Assembly: GCA_019925105.1 (NCBI GenBank)
Contig: JAHGAU010000025.1
Span: forward strand, 62,001-126,000
Source: Niebla homalea
Taxonomy: Eukaryota > Ascomycota > Lecanoromycetes > Lecanorales > Ramalinaceae
Direction: 5' to 3'
Length of the DNA: 64,000 bases
Shown piece by piece: positions 37,063-49,310 of this stretch. The notes beneath the pieces are model-generated. The model made no database searches and was not told the DNA's origin. It saw nothing but the letters and a program-made list of their open reading frames with translations. Made by a program: the position numbers and the translations under genes. How positions within the stretch are numbered: the first letter of the stretch is position 1; the number at the start of each line of letters is the position of its first letter.

Positions 37063-40000
37063 AATTAATTAATTGATTAATTAATTTATACTACGGATCT
37101 AGCTAAGTTAATTCCGGCGTTCCTTAATACTCGGCTATTTAGTTTTATTAATAACCGTAAAAAACCCGATATCTATAATATCAGGAATAAAAACCGATAT
37201 CCACCCAGCCTTTATTCACGTTTTAAAGGTTAAAAGTATTTATAACTATTTAAAGAATAAGAATTTATTTATACGTTTTTTTTAAGAAAACCTATAATAT
37301 TACGAATAAATTTTCTTAAAGGTTATTTTTAAATTTATTATTTTTCCGTTATTTTACGGGTTTATTTAATATTAAAATTTTAAAATTCCGATTATATTAT
37401 TAAATATTTTTATCGCTATGTATATTATTATTATTTTATTTATATAATTTTATTAACCGATATAGTATTATTTTTTATACCGTTCCGGTATTTATAGCTT
37501 TTTTAACCCTTTATTAAGTATAGTTTTCCCGCTATTATTTTTTACTTCTAGGTTAACGGCGAGGTTTCTTAATTAAGTTTTTAACTATTTTAATTATTTC
37601 CTTGGTTAAGTTAAATTATAATAATAAACCTATAATTATTATAAATTTAATAACCGCTTTAATATCCTTTTTATTAATAAATATTTAACAATAATCGTTA
37701 ATCTTTACCTTTTTAATTAATCCCGATTTACGTTCCTTAAATAATAAATAAAAGATTAATATATATATAACGTTTTATTTTTATTATTTATATTTATAAT
37801 TAACGTTAATCCGGTTATTAACGTATATAATAAAAAGGAAATAAATTAAGTTATTTTTATTTATCCGGAGTTAAATTATTAATATATTATTATTTTTCCT
37901 TATAATCCCGTAATATTAAAGATATTTATTAATAATCTTATTATTATTTAATATTGAATATTATCGCCCTTAAGGGATTAATTCTTTATATTTATATTAA
38001 CGTTTTATTTACCTTCTTTTAATTTATAGGGTAATTGCCGTTAATTTTATTTTTACGGTTTTCTTCTTTTCCGCCGTTTTTACTTTTAATAAAAGTTTAT
38101 ATATTCTTACGTTAACTTTTTAAATATAAATTAAATCGACCTTTTTTTTAATTTATTATAATTTAACTTCCGTAAAAAGGATAGGTACCTTTTTTTTACG
38201 CTTTTTTATTTAAGGCCTTTTATAGTTCTAATAAATATATTTATTTCCTATTAATATAATTAAGTTTATACCCTTTTAAAGTTTCACTTAAGTAATTATT
38301 TAATTTAAGGATAACTTTATTAATAATATAAAGACCTCGGATTCCAGTACCGGGATGGGAGTCGCTTTATATACTTTATTTATTACTCTTAAGTATTAGT
38401 TTTAAACCTTTTATAGTTGCCGGACGGGTTTTTTCCTATATCCAGGCGTACCTTTAAGTACATATTAAATGGCTATTACGTATATTAACGCAGGCTTTAT
38501 AACCGCCTAATGAACGGTTTTAACCTTTTATAAGGTAATTTCTTATATCGATATTATAAGGTAAATAAGGTTTTTTTCTTATAAAATTATTTTCTTTTGG
38601 ACCTTTTTTATATAGTTTTTTTAGTCTAGTTTCTTATTAATTTATAGGCTAAATATTTTAATATTGGTTTCCGGTTTTACCGTTATATTATTTAAGTTTA
38701 TTATAATTATTATATTATATAACTTTAAACTCTTTATTATATAAATAAGCTTATACTTATATGGGGCGAGTTAAGCCTTATATATCTTTATTTATCGTAA
38801 ATAGATTTTATAAGTTTATTTTAACTTTAAATAGTTTATACGAATAAACGTATTATAAACGAAAAGGTAAATATTGTTAATAAAACCTTTTACTTAAATT
38901 TTCTATTTTAACTTTATTAAGTTTTTAATAAATAAACCGTTAAAGAATAAGAATAAAATTAAGGAAATAAGTAATTTTTCAGGAATCTTTATTATTATAG
39001 GCTTTATTTTATTTATCTTTTATTTTAAATTAATTAATATTACTTAATTACTTAAGAAATTTTCTATTTAATTTATAAGGAAAAATAAGACCCTTTTCTT
39101 TTATAAATTATATAATAACCTTTAATAATTTATTTTATTAAATACCTTAATAATATTTAAGGAAAGAAAACTTATAATATACTTTTTCTTATAGCCTTAT
39201 ACCGTATATATATTATCGATTAAGCCTTTAAGAGCCGTCTTTATTAACTGTCCTTTTTTTTTATTTTTATTTCTTAATTAAAGAGTAACTTATACCCTTT
39301 TACGTAATTATTTAGGATCTTTATAATTATCGTTTTTAAAGCTTTCTTTAACGTATAAAGGAGTATTATAGGTTTATATAATTTTACTTTTAAGTAATTT
39401 AATTTAACCGGTTTCTTAAGAATAATTATCTTAACCTCCTTAAATTTATAAAGGTAATATCTTATATCGAAATAAACTTAAAATAAATAAATAAAAACCT
39501 TTCTGAATAATAACGTTATTATAAATAAGAACTTATTTAATATACCGTTAAGTTTAAGGGCCTTATCCTTCTTTAACTTATTAATTACCTTAATTATTAT
39601 CTTTTAAGTTATTACCTTATTGATTATTATTAATTTAAAATATATTATACTATTAATATTTATTAAATTAGCTTTTAATAATAAAGGAAAGAACGCCCCT
39701 TTAAGAGTTTTAATTTTACCGTTAAAGGTATTTATTATTATACCGTTTAATCTTTTTAAGGGTAAAAACTTAAAAATAAATTTAAATTTTTCACTTTATT
39801 CTTTACCGTATTTTATTAATTTTTAAATATCATAAGGGGAAACCGTTAAATTATATATTATAGCCCGGAAATATATTTACTTAGTTTTTTAAATAATTTT
39901 CTTCTTTTCTTTTTAAGCTTCCTTTAACCGTTAAAGCGTCTCTTAATTTCTATATTTAATAATTTACTTTATAAGCGTTTTTACCTTTATAATTATCTTT

Positions 40001-40903
40001 ATACATTCTTTATTTTAATAAGTTTTAACTCTTTAAGACGGTTTTATTATTAAGATTATAACGTTAATTATTTTATTTAAAGCTTTTATTACCCGTTTTA
40101 TAAAACGGTTAATTTATTCCTTATTATTAAGCCGGGGGAGCTCCGTTAATTAAAATATTATTTTTACCGCTTTTATAAATACCTTAGCTTCCTTAACCGT
40201 TTTTTATATTTATTTAAACGGTAAAGGCGGAATTACGTTAACGGATTAATTTAAAGTTATTTATATTAAAACGTAATCCGAACCGTATTTTAAGTCCTTT
40301 CGGGGTCCATATATTATAACCGAATTAATAATATTTTCCGAGTTAAATATTAAGTCGATTATAATCCTAAATTTACGGCTTTCTTATATAATAGTTTTTT
40401 TTAACGTTAATAACGTAAAATTAAATTATATAATAATTATTAATAATTCCTTAAATTCAATATAATTAATTATATAACCGTTTTTATTCTATTAAACATA
40501 ATAAAGATTAAAGTCCCTTATTAAGAGGTATTTATTAAGTACAGTTATAATATCCTTAAGTAACGGGATTATAAAAGGTTCCTTCCTATTAACCGGTAAC
40601 GGATTATACGTATTATAAATATTTAAATTACTTTTAATATCCCCTTCTTATATAATCCGGAGTATATATAGGTTCCCTCCGTAATAAATAACGTCTTAAT
40701 TATCTATATTTAGCTTTTTATTAATAAAAAAGTATATCCGCGTTATTTTATTACCTTTAAAGGTTAGGTAGAAATTATCTCCCGGGTTAATTAAAGAATG
40801 GATATACGGATTATATAACGGCTTTTATATCGCTATAATGTTAATATCCTCTATTTCCTTAAATCCGAACATCGGCATTACGGCTTTAATTGCTTCCCCG
40901 CGT
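37063..40903 (-). mobile_element. LINE E2: 5'-truncated copy (3.8 kb)
   Basis: A minus-strand copy with the family tail at its low-coordinate end. It is flanked by the 12-bp duplication ACGTTAAATATT (37051-37062, 40904-40915). It stops at 40903, where E1, E3 and E4 continue for another 1.9 kb, so it lacks ORF1 and the start of ORF2. The RT motif reads FINN (38873-38884) instead of FVDD. The endonuclease block is partly present near 40500. The + strand open frame at 39620-39826 is a shadow. Confidence 0.94.
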
Positions 40904-41118
40904 ACGTTAAATATTTAAATACGTAAAAAAAAGTTAATTATAAATATTTTTTAAAACGTTTATTATTATCGAGTCTAGTACGTAAATACGGTCTTTATAA
41001 TATAGGATACCGATTTTATTAGAATATTTACCGGGTTTATCGTTAACGATTTTAAACCGAAATCTATTATATTCTTCGTCCTTTAAATTTATCCGCTTTA
41101 CCTTTATAATAAGGTTTT
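40904..41118 (-). pseudogene. Gypsy-C2 integrase N-terminal part
   Basis: Continues C2 after E2 and aligns with 27055-27255 of C1 (shared CGGTC-TTATAATATA and ATTTATCCGCTTTACCTTTATA blocks). It encodes the region just before and into the integrase zinc finger. It ends at GTTTT (41114-41118), the left target of element H. Confidence 0.8.
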
Positions 41119-41219
41119 CTAGTCTTAGTTCTTAGCCCTTACTTATAAAAGGGCCCGAACGGTAGGCTTACACAATCGGCTCTTGGCCTACCGGGACCTG
41201 TTTGGTGGGGGGTCTGAGC

Positions 41220-41784
41220 TCAAAACCCCGTTTTTCCGGTAATAAACCGTTCATTTATATGGGAATCGCATACTGAGGTAAACCCTTCGCAACTTACACT
41301 TACTATCGCACGCGATACCACTCGATAACTATTATTATAAAATAATCGAGAGGTACGGTATATACCTTTTAATGATTCCGAATCGATTAACGTCCTCGGT
41401 TTTCCAATTGGACTATAAGCTAATTTATTATCGCGTATTGTAAATAATAACTCCGACGCGTTATTTAAGTCGTCCGGCAGTGATAATAATATTATAAAAC
41501 CTGATGGTTAGAAGTCGATTAAACTTTACGTATACCTTCGATATCATTAAAGCTTACTCCGGACCACTTTGTACGATCCAAGTAGCTCTTTATAGCTAGT
41601 GGTCGCCGTCTTCAGGTTTTTCGAAGAACGGTTTATCCAGTGGTACTATATACTCCAAAGCCGGGCTGCGCTTCCCACACTTGGCGAATTTCGAGATAGT
41701 CACTTTATCATCTTCCGACGATAAATGCTGGGTGCATACGGACCCTCTGTTGTTGAGTGGATCGGTCAGGGGGGGTGAGCTCAT
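41220..41784 (-). pseudogene. Unidentified coding-like remnants inside element H
   Basis: Two open stretches on the minus strand. The 41784-41596 frame starts MSSPPLTDPLNNRG and ends FFEKPEDGDH (62 aa). A second frame without Met, 41507-41220, is open for 95 codons (for example LPDDLNNASELLF, AYSPIGKPRTLID). They are in different frames with stops between, so if they belong to one gene it is frameshifted or spliced. Codon composition looks protein-like but I recognise no family. They could be a captured host gene piece or a degenerate transposase. Confidence 0.35.
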
Positions 41785-41814
41785 GGTGAGCTGGTAGCGG
41801 ACCTGAGGAGCAAA

Positions 41815-41900
41815 TCCACCTTCAAATCCACCTTTAAATCACCCTCAAATGCACCCTCAAATGCACCTCAAATGCACCCTCATATGCACCCTCACATGCT
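41815..41900. repeat. Minisatellite in element H
   Basis: Imperfect repeats of 12-13 bp of the type CTCAAATGCACC, about seven units. The complementary strand reads GAGGGTGCATTT, resembling the GAGGGT-based units of island G and of the insert in the Tc1-like transposase. Confidence 0.8.
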
Positions 41901-42003
41901 GCTGAGCAATGATTTTTGTTAGTGATGTAATGTACGCAGGGTGAACTTTTGAGAATGGGCCGGGAACCGTTTACCACCTCAAAAACGGAGTTTTGAGCTC
42001 AGA

Positions 42004-42016
42004 CCCCCTTCGGGGG
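42004..42016. other. Short GC hairpin near the right end of H
   Basis: CCCCC-TTC-GGGGG, a perfect short stem, next to the inner inverted repeat. It may extend the terminal structure of H. Function unknown. Confidence 0.45.
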
Positions 42017-42046
42017 AGGGTGGTCGATATCTCAGACTAAGGTTTT

Positions 42047-42935
42047 CGACGTTTTCCGGTTCCTTTTTTATCGGCTTTAATTAAATACGATTAAAAAATA
42101 AAATTATTTAATATATATATTTTTCCCGATTATTATTAAGGGAAATAAAAGTGGAGTCCGCCGTTCTTATAAAAATATTAATTTTTTAATTTTTCTTTAT
42201 TAAAGTATAAATAATCTTAAAATTATAAACCGCGAAAATATTTATTTATTATATTTATTTTCTAATAAATTTCTTTATTTTTATAAAATATTTTAAATTT
42301 TTATAATTAATAAAAATCTTAATTAAAATATCCATATATTTAAAATTAGCCTTTTAGATTTTAAAGTTATTAATAAAAACTAAGAGTTTTTATTATAAAT
42401 CTTATAATTATATTTTATTAATATGAAGTTCTTATTATAGAAAGTTATTAAATAAAAGATTCCGTTATCGTTATATTACGATAAAATACCGGTATTAATA
42501 TAATCGGAAAAGTCTATTTTTAATATTGCCTTTTATAATTTATTAAAGTATTATAATATAAAAGTTAAGGTAATAACCTTTTTTATTTTATTAAAAGCCG
42601 CTTAATAAGCTTTATTTTATTTAAATTTAAAGTTTTTTTAAGTTAATTTATATAAAAACCTTATTATCCTTAAAAAACCCCATATAAATTATTTATAGAA
42701 ATTATAAAAATTAATAAAATCTTAAATTTATTTTAAAATTATAAACCGGGTTTATTTAAATATTAATTAAATTTTCTTTAAATTTATCTGAATATTTTTA
42801 ATAAAAATAATAACTTTAAAAAAATAATTTTTAAATATAAAATTTATATTTATTAATATTAATATATAAACTAACTTTACGTAATTTTACGAGTATTTTA
42901 CGGATATATTATGGATACTTTTTAAATAATTTATT
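42047..42935 (-). pseudogene. Gypsy-C2 RNase H (and end of RT)
   Basis: After H, the C2 sequence aligns with C1 up to about 42276; beyond it lies the segment C1 has lost. Minus-strand residues SDYINTGILS, then YNDNGIFYLITFYNKNF and YNYKIYNKN match 'SDYVxAGILSQYDENGxLHPVAFYSKNM…NYEIYDKE', the RNase H core. It adjoins E3 at the 12-bp duplication AAATAATTTATT (42924-42935). Confidence 0.9.
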
Positions 42936-45900
42936 GATTGATTGATTGATTTATACTACGGATCTAGTTAAGTTAATTCCGGCGTTCCTTAATACTCAGC
43001 TATTTAACCTTATTAATAACCGTAAAAAACCCAATATATATAACGTTAAGAATAAAAACCGGTATTTACTTAACCTTTACTTACGTTTTAAAAGTTAAAA
43101 GTATTTATAATTATTTAAAGAATAAGAATTTATTTATATACTTTTTTTAAGAAAACCTATAATATTATAACTAAATCCATTTAAGGGTTACCTTTTAATT
43201 TATTACTCTTCTGTTACCTTACGGGTTTATTTAATATTAAAATTTTAAAATTCCGATTATACTATTAAATATCTTTATTAATACGTATATTATTATTATT
43301 TTATTTATATAACTTTATTAATTAATATAGTATTATTTTTTATACCGCCCCGGTATTTATAGCCCCTTTAGCCCCCTATTAAGTATAATTTTTCCGCCGC
43401 TGCTTTTTACCCTTAAGTTAACGGTAAGGTTTCTTAATTAAATTTTTAATTACTTTTTCTATTTTTTTAATTAAATTAAATTTTAATAATAATCCCGTAA
43501 TTATTATAAATCTACCGGCCGCCTTAATACCCTTTTTATTAATAAATATTTAGCGATAATCGTTGGTTTTTACTTTTTTAATTAATTTTAATTTAAGTTC
43601 CTTAAATAATAAATAAAAGATTAATATATATATAGCGTTCTGCTTTTATTATTTATATTCATAATTAACGTTAATCCGGTTACCGGCGTATATAATAAAA
43701 AGGAAATAAATTAAACCGTTTTTATTTATTTAAAGTTAAATTATTAATACGTTATTACCTTTCCTTATAATCTTATAATACTAAAGATACTTATTAATAA
43801 CCTTATCGTTATCCAGTATTGGGTACCGTTACCCTTAAGGGATTAATTTTTTATATTTATATTAACGTTCTATTTATTTCCTTATAGTTTAAAAGGTAAT
43901 CGCCGTTAACTTCGCCCTTATAACCTTTTTTTTTTCCGCCGCTTTTACTTTAAGTAAAAATTCATATACTCTTACGTTAACTTTTTAAACGTAAATTAAG
44001 TTAACCTTTTTTTTTACTTATTCCAGTTTAACTTCTATAGGGGGGGTAAATACCTTTTTTCTGCGCTTTTTTATTTAAGGCCTTTCATAATTTTAATAAA
44101 TACGTTTATTTCCTATTAACGTAATTAAGTTTATATTTTTTTTAAACCTTATTTAAGCGATTATTTAATTTAAAGTCAGCTTTATTAATAATATAAAAAC
44201 CTTAAATTCTAATATTAAGATAAAAGTCGCTTTATATATTTTACTTATTATTCTTAAATATCGGTTTTAAACCTTTTATAATTACCGGACGGGCTCTTTC
44301 TTATATTTAAATATATTTTCGGATATATATTAAATAACTGCTATATACGTTATTGCAAGCTTTATAACCGTTTAATAAACGGTTTTAATTTTTTATAAAA
44401 TAACTCCTTATATTAATACCGTAAGGTAAATAAGGCCCCTTTTTTATAAAATTATCTTCTTTTAGACCTTTCTTATATAATCTTTTTAATTTAATTTCCT
44501 ATTAATTTATAAATTAAATACCTTAATATTAACTTCCGGTTTTATTATTATATTATTTAAGTTTACTATAGTTATTATATTATATAACTTCAGACTCCTT
44601 ATTATATAAACAAGCTTATACTTATACGGGGTAAATTAAACTTTATATATCTTTATTTATCGTAAATAAACTTTATAGGTTTATTTTAATTCTAAATAAT
44701 TTATATAAATAAATATATTATAGGTTAAAAGGTAAATATTATTAATAAAGCCCTTTATTTAAACCTTTTATTTCAGCTTTATTAAGTCTTTAAAAAACGC
44801 GTTATTAAAGAATAAGAATAAAATTAAAAAAATAAATAATTTTTAAGGAATCTTTATTATTACGGGCTTTATTATACTTATTTTCTATCCCAGGTTAATT
44901 AACGTTACTCGGTTACTTAAGAAACTTTTTATTTAATTTATAAAGAAAAATAAAACTTTTTTCTTCCGTAAATTATATAATAACCTTTAATAATTTATTT
45001 TATTAAATATTTTTATAATATTTAAGAAAAAAAAACTTATAATATATTTCTTCTTATAGCTTTATATTATATATACGCTATTAATTAAGTCTTTAAAAGC
45101 CGTTTCCGTTAATTATTTTTTTTTATTTTTATTTATTAATTAAAGAATAACTTATACTTTTCTACGTAATTACTTAAGATTTTTACGATTATTATCTTTA
45201 AAGTTTTCCTTAACGTATAAAGGAATACTATAGGTTTATATAATTTTACTTTTAAATAATTTAATTTAACCGGTTTCTTAAGGATAATTATTTTAGCCTC
45301 TTTAAATTTATAAGGGTAATATCTTATATTGAAATAAGCTTAAAATAAATAAATAAAGACCTCTTTCAATAATAACGTTATTATAAATAAGAATTTATTT
45401 AATATATTATTAAGTCCGGAAACCTTATCCTTCTTTAATTTATTAATTACTTTAATTATTATCTTAGAATTATTATTTTATTTATTATTATTAATTTAAA
45501 ATATACCGTACCGTTAGTATTTATTAAGTTAACTTCCGGTAATAAAGGAAAAAACGTTCCTTTAAGAGCCTTAATTTTATTATTAAAAGTATTTATTATT
45601 ATACCGTTTAATCTTTTTAGGGGTAAAAACTTAAAAATAAGTTTAAGTTTTTTACTTTATTCCCTATTATATTTTATTAATTTTTAAATATTATAAAAGG
45701 AAATCGCTAAGTTATATACTATAGCCCGGAAGTACGTTTATTTAACCTTCCGGATAATTCTTTCCTTTTTTTTTAAGCTTTTTAACTATTAAAGCGTTTC
45801 CCGGTTCTTATACTTAATAATTTATTTTATAAACGTTTTTACCTTTATAATCGTTTTTATATACTTTTCGTTTTAATAATTTTTAACTTTTTAAAATAAT

Positions 45901-48697
45901 TTTATTATTAAGATTATAACGTTAATTATTTTATTTAAAATCTTTATTATCCGTTTTATAAAACGGTCGATTTATTCCTTATTATTAAGCCGGGGGAACT
46001 TTATTAATTAAGATATTATTTTTATCGTTTTTATAAATATTTTAACTTTTTTAATTATTTTCTATGCTTATTTAAACGGTAAAAGCGGAATTACGTTAAC
46101 GGATTAATTTAAGGTTAATTATATCGGAACGTAATTTAAACCGTATTTTAAGTCCTTTTAAGGTTTATATATTATAATTAAGTTAATAATATTTTTTAAG
46201 TTAAAAATTAAAATAATTGTAATCTTAAATTTACGGCTTTCTTATATAATAATCCCTTTTAATATTAATAGCGTAAAATTAAATTATATAATAATTATTA
46301 ATAACTCCTTAAATTTAATATAATTAATTATATATCCGTCCTCATTCTATTAAACGTAATAAAGATTAAAGTTTTTTATTAAAAGGTACTTATTAAGTAT
46401 AATTATAATATCTTTAAGTAATAAAATTATAAAAAGTTTTTTCTTATTAACCGGTAACGGATTATATGTATTATAAATATTTAAATTATTCTTAATATCC
46501 CTTTTTTATATAATTTAAAGTATATATAAGTTCCTTTTATAATAAATAAGGTCTTAGTTATTTATATTTAACCTCTTATTAATAAAGAAGTATATTTACG
46601 TCGTTTTATTACCCTTAAAGGTTAAATAGAAATTATTTTTTAGGTTAATTAAAAAGTAAATATATAAATTATATAATAACTTTTATATCGTTATAATAAT
46701 AATATTTTTTATTTTTTTAAATTTAAATATTAATATTATAGCTTTAATTGTTTCCTTACGTACGTTATATTATATTACTTTTAAAAGTATAAATATATTA
46801 AATATTAACGTCCGTCGGGGTTTTTTTATTAACTTTTATTTATATAAATAATTTCTTTTTGAAATTAAGTATTATTTATTTTAATCTTTTTATTATAATA
46901 GTAATCCCGGTTAAGTAACCGGCCCTAAGGATTAATATTACTATAAGCTTCCTTTTCTTTACGGTATTAATTACCGCGTTTTACCCTTCTTTATTTAATA
47001 AACTCCGTTTACGTTTTAAGACCATCTTTAATTACTTTACCGGTTTAAATTTATATAAATTATAACGTTAAATTTTAATTATTATTTTAATTTTTTTACG
47101 CTGGGTTTCTTTCGTTCTTACCGTATATTATAAGTTTTACGTTAAGTAGTTATTATTATTATACGTTATATATTTTAACGCGTTCTTTATTAAGCTTTTT
47201 ATTATTAAGTTAACGTATTTATACGTATTATACCCTTTAATATATATTATATACTTTATATTATTAAGGTACCTTATAATAATATACCCGTATTTTTAAT
47301 ATTTTTAATATTAATAAATATCTATTACCCGGTCTTAAGGTCTTATTAATTTAAAAGACTTACCTTTTATTATTTTTTTATTAAGGATATTATCGTATAT
47401 TTTTATTAATATTACGCTTAAAATAATTATAGAGTATTTTTTTATATAATTAAAAACGTTGAACCTCTTTATTATAAAAAGGAAATTATAATTAATAATT
47501 TTTAATTTAAAGTAAAAAATTGTATTTTCTTTTTTTATCCGCTTTAAAGTAATTTCCCTTTCTTCTTCCGTAAATTATATTAAATATATCCCGTTTATTA
47601 TAATAGTGAAAAATTATTTTAATATTTTTATTATTTTATACCCCTTTTTACCGGTTTATCCCTTTAATTTCTTTAACCCTTTTTTCGTTTTTAATAAAGT
47701 TATATTAAGGAGGATATCTTTATTTTATAGTTTACGTATTATATTAATTTATTCTATTAATAACTTTTTTATAACCTTAAATGCCTTTATTAATTATAAT
47801 AGGTTTATTTTTACCGTTATATTCCTCTCCTTTTTATCCGATAATTATATGGTTATTATCTTTATTTTCCTTAATGCCGCTGTTTTCTCCCCCGTTTTTA
47901 CCTTTTTTACCGTTAACGCTAACGCTGCTTTTACGGCTTTTACTATTTAATTTATCCTTATTTCCTTCTTTAGAATTTCCTCTATTACTCTTTTACTTTA
48001 TATATATCCTCTTTATTTTTTTCGCCTTTATTTATTAACGTTTTTATCATTATTTTTTAAGCTTTATATAACTTCTTTAACTCCCTTAAATTTCTTTCTA
48101 TATTTATATAAAAGTTTTTTATTTTCCGTAACCCGATTTATAGTATCGGCCAGGTTTTTAACTTAATATCCTTCTATATAATTATAAGGAAGCCTTTTAA
48201 CGTTTTTATTGTTTCCTCCTTTTTTACTTTTCCCCCGTATATTTAATAGTTATTTTTTTTTATAATTTATTCCTATTTATTTAATATCTTTTTATTTTTA
48301 CTTAACTTTCTTTTAATTTATATATATTTAATAAGGTTTTTTACGCTTCTGCTTACCTTTTATCCGTGCTTATATATCGTCTTTATTCTTTCCGCCCTTT
48401 ATTTATTACCTTTTATAATAATATTTTTACGCGTTATATATATCTTTTTATATATATCTTATTAATTATAGGCTTCTTAATTAATTTAAGGCCTTTTTAT
48501 TTTATATTTATTACGTCGTTTATACGATTTATTACCGTTTTTATTAACTTAAACCGCTTACCTTTCCTCCCCTTTTATTTCTATTATTATTCCGCTTCCG
48601 CTTATCGTATTTAAGGTACTGTCCTTATTGTCACTTAAGTTATATACGCGTGTATCGTTTCTGACCTCTGGGGTCCCGTTATTCGTCGCCATTTTTT
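42936..48697 (-). mobile_element. LINE E3: full-length Tad-like retrotransposon
   Basis: A 5.76-kb minus-strand LINE, flanked by AAATAATTTATT (42924-42935, 48698-48709). Its 3' tail is a clean GATT repeat (42935-42950, + strand reading). The ORF1 start is ATGGCGACGAATAACGG at 48691, the same as E4. The RT motif reads FINN (44738-44749). The + strand open frames at 47606-47950, 47781-48038 and 48366-48614 are antisense shadows of ORF1. It interrupts the C2 RT about 15 bp downstream of its active site. Confidence 0.95.
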
Positions 48698-49310
48698 CAA
48701 ATAATTTATTAGAATTAAAAATATTATCGATATATATTTATATAAAATTATTTAAATATTTAAAAAGAAAATTATTAATATAATATTATTAAATTATTAA
48801 CCCGTTAAATAATCCGAAAAATATTATTTTATATTTATATATATTTATATTTATAATAAAAATAATAAATTCTTCATTTTTAAAATTTATATATAATAAA
48901 TTAAATATTATAATAATATCGATTTTTATTAAATATTTATGATCCGTTATTTAAATAAAAATTTTTTAATTAAAAATAAAGGATATTTATTTTTCTTTAT
49001 AAATATATTTAATTTCCGGTAATCAATATAAAAATGGAGGCTTTTATTTTTCTTTAAAGTAAAAAAAAAATTAATAATACAAATATTATTCCGTTTAAAA
49101 CGATATATTTTTTTTTTTAGATTCTTAATAAAATACTTCTTATATATTCGGAATTTTAAAATTAATAAAAAGTATATTTTATTATAAAATAACTTATAAG
49201 GATTATTAATAAATTTAAATTTATAATCGGTATCTTAGTAAAATAATAATTTTATTATTTTTATTTTATTAAAAATATTAAGGACATTATAATATTTTTT
49301 AAATAACTTT
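48698..49310 (-). pseudogene. Gypsy-C2 reverse transcriptase
   Basis: Minus-strand residues KSLHFYIDYRKLNIF (near 49040) equal 'SLRFCIDYRKLNAL'. KNKYPLFLI equals 'KDRYPLPLI', and FGLFNG near 48810 equals 'FGLTNGPATFQ'. The active site YIDD reads YIDN (48723-48734), with the second Asp lost. This is the part deleted from C1. The frame runs directly into E3. Confidence 0.9.

Larger units (their letters stand above)
41119..42041. mobile_element. Element H: 923-bp inverted-repeat element, lightly RIP-mutated
   Basis: An insertion defined by the uninterrupted C1 sequence at about 27255. It is flanked by GTTTT on both sides (41114-41118, 42042-42046). Imperfect outer ends are related (CTAGTCTTAG left; CTTAGTCTGAG on the complementary right). 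A strong inverted repeat of about 44 bp lies at 41207-41251 and 41965-42008, sharing GGTCTGAGCTCAAAA. Between them are unidentified coding-like frames and a minisatellite (41815-41900). Base composition is far less AT-rich than the surroundings. It is probably a non-autonomous DNA transposon, superfamily not determined. Confidence 0.75.

Noticed and set aside
39620..39826. 68-aa + strand frame
   Set aside because: Antisense to ORF2 of LINE E2.
41596..41784. A host gene inside element H
   Set aside because: Only 62 codons, no recognised family, and it is bounded by inverted repeats of an insertion; kept only as a low-confidence coding-like remnant.
47606..48614. Three + strand open frames (114, 85 and 82 aa), Phe/Leu/Tyr-rich, like membrane proteins
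   Set aside because: They are antisense to ORF1 of LINE E3; the hydrophobic bias comes from AT-rich RIPed DNA, and equivalent positions in E1 and E4 are not conserved as protein.
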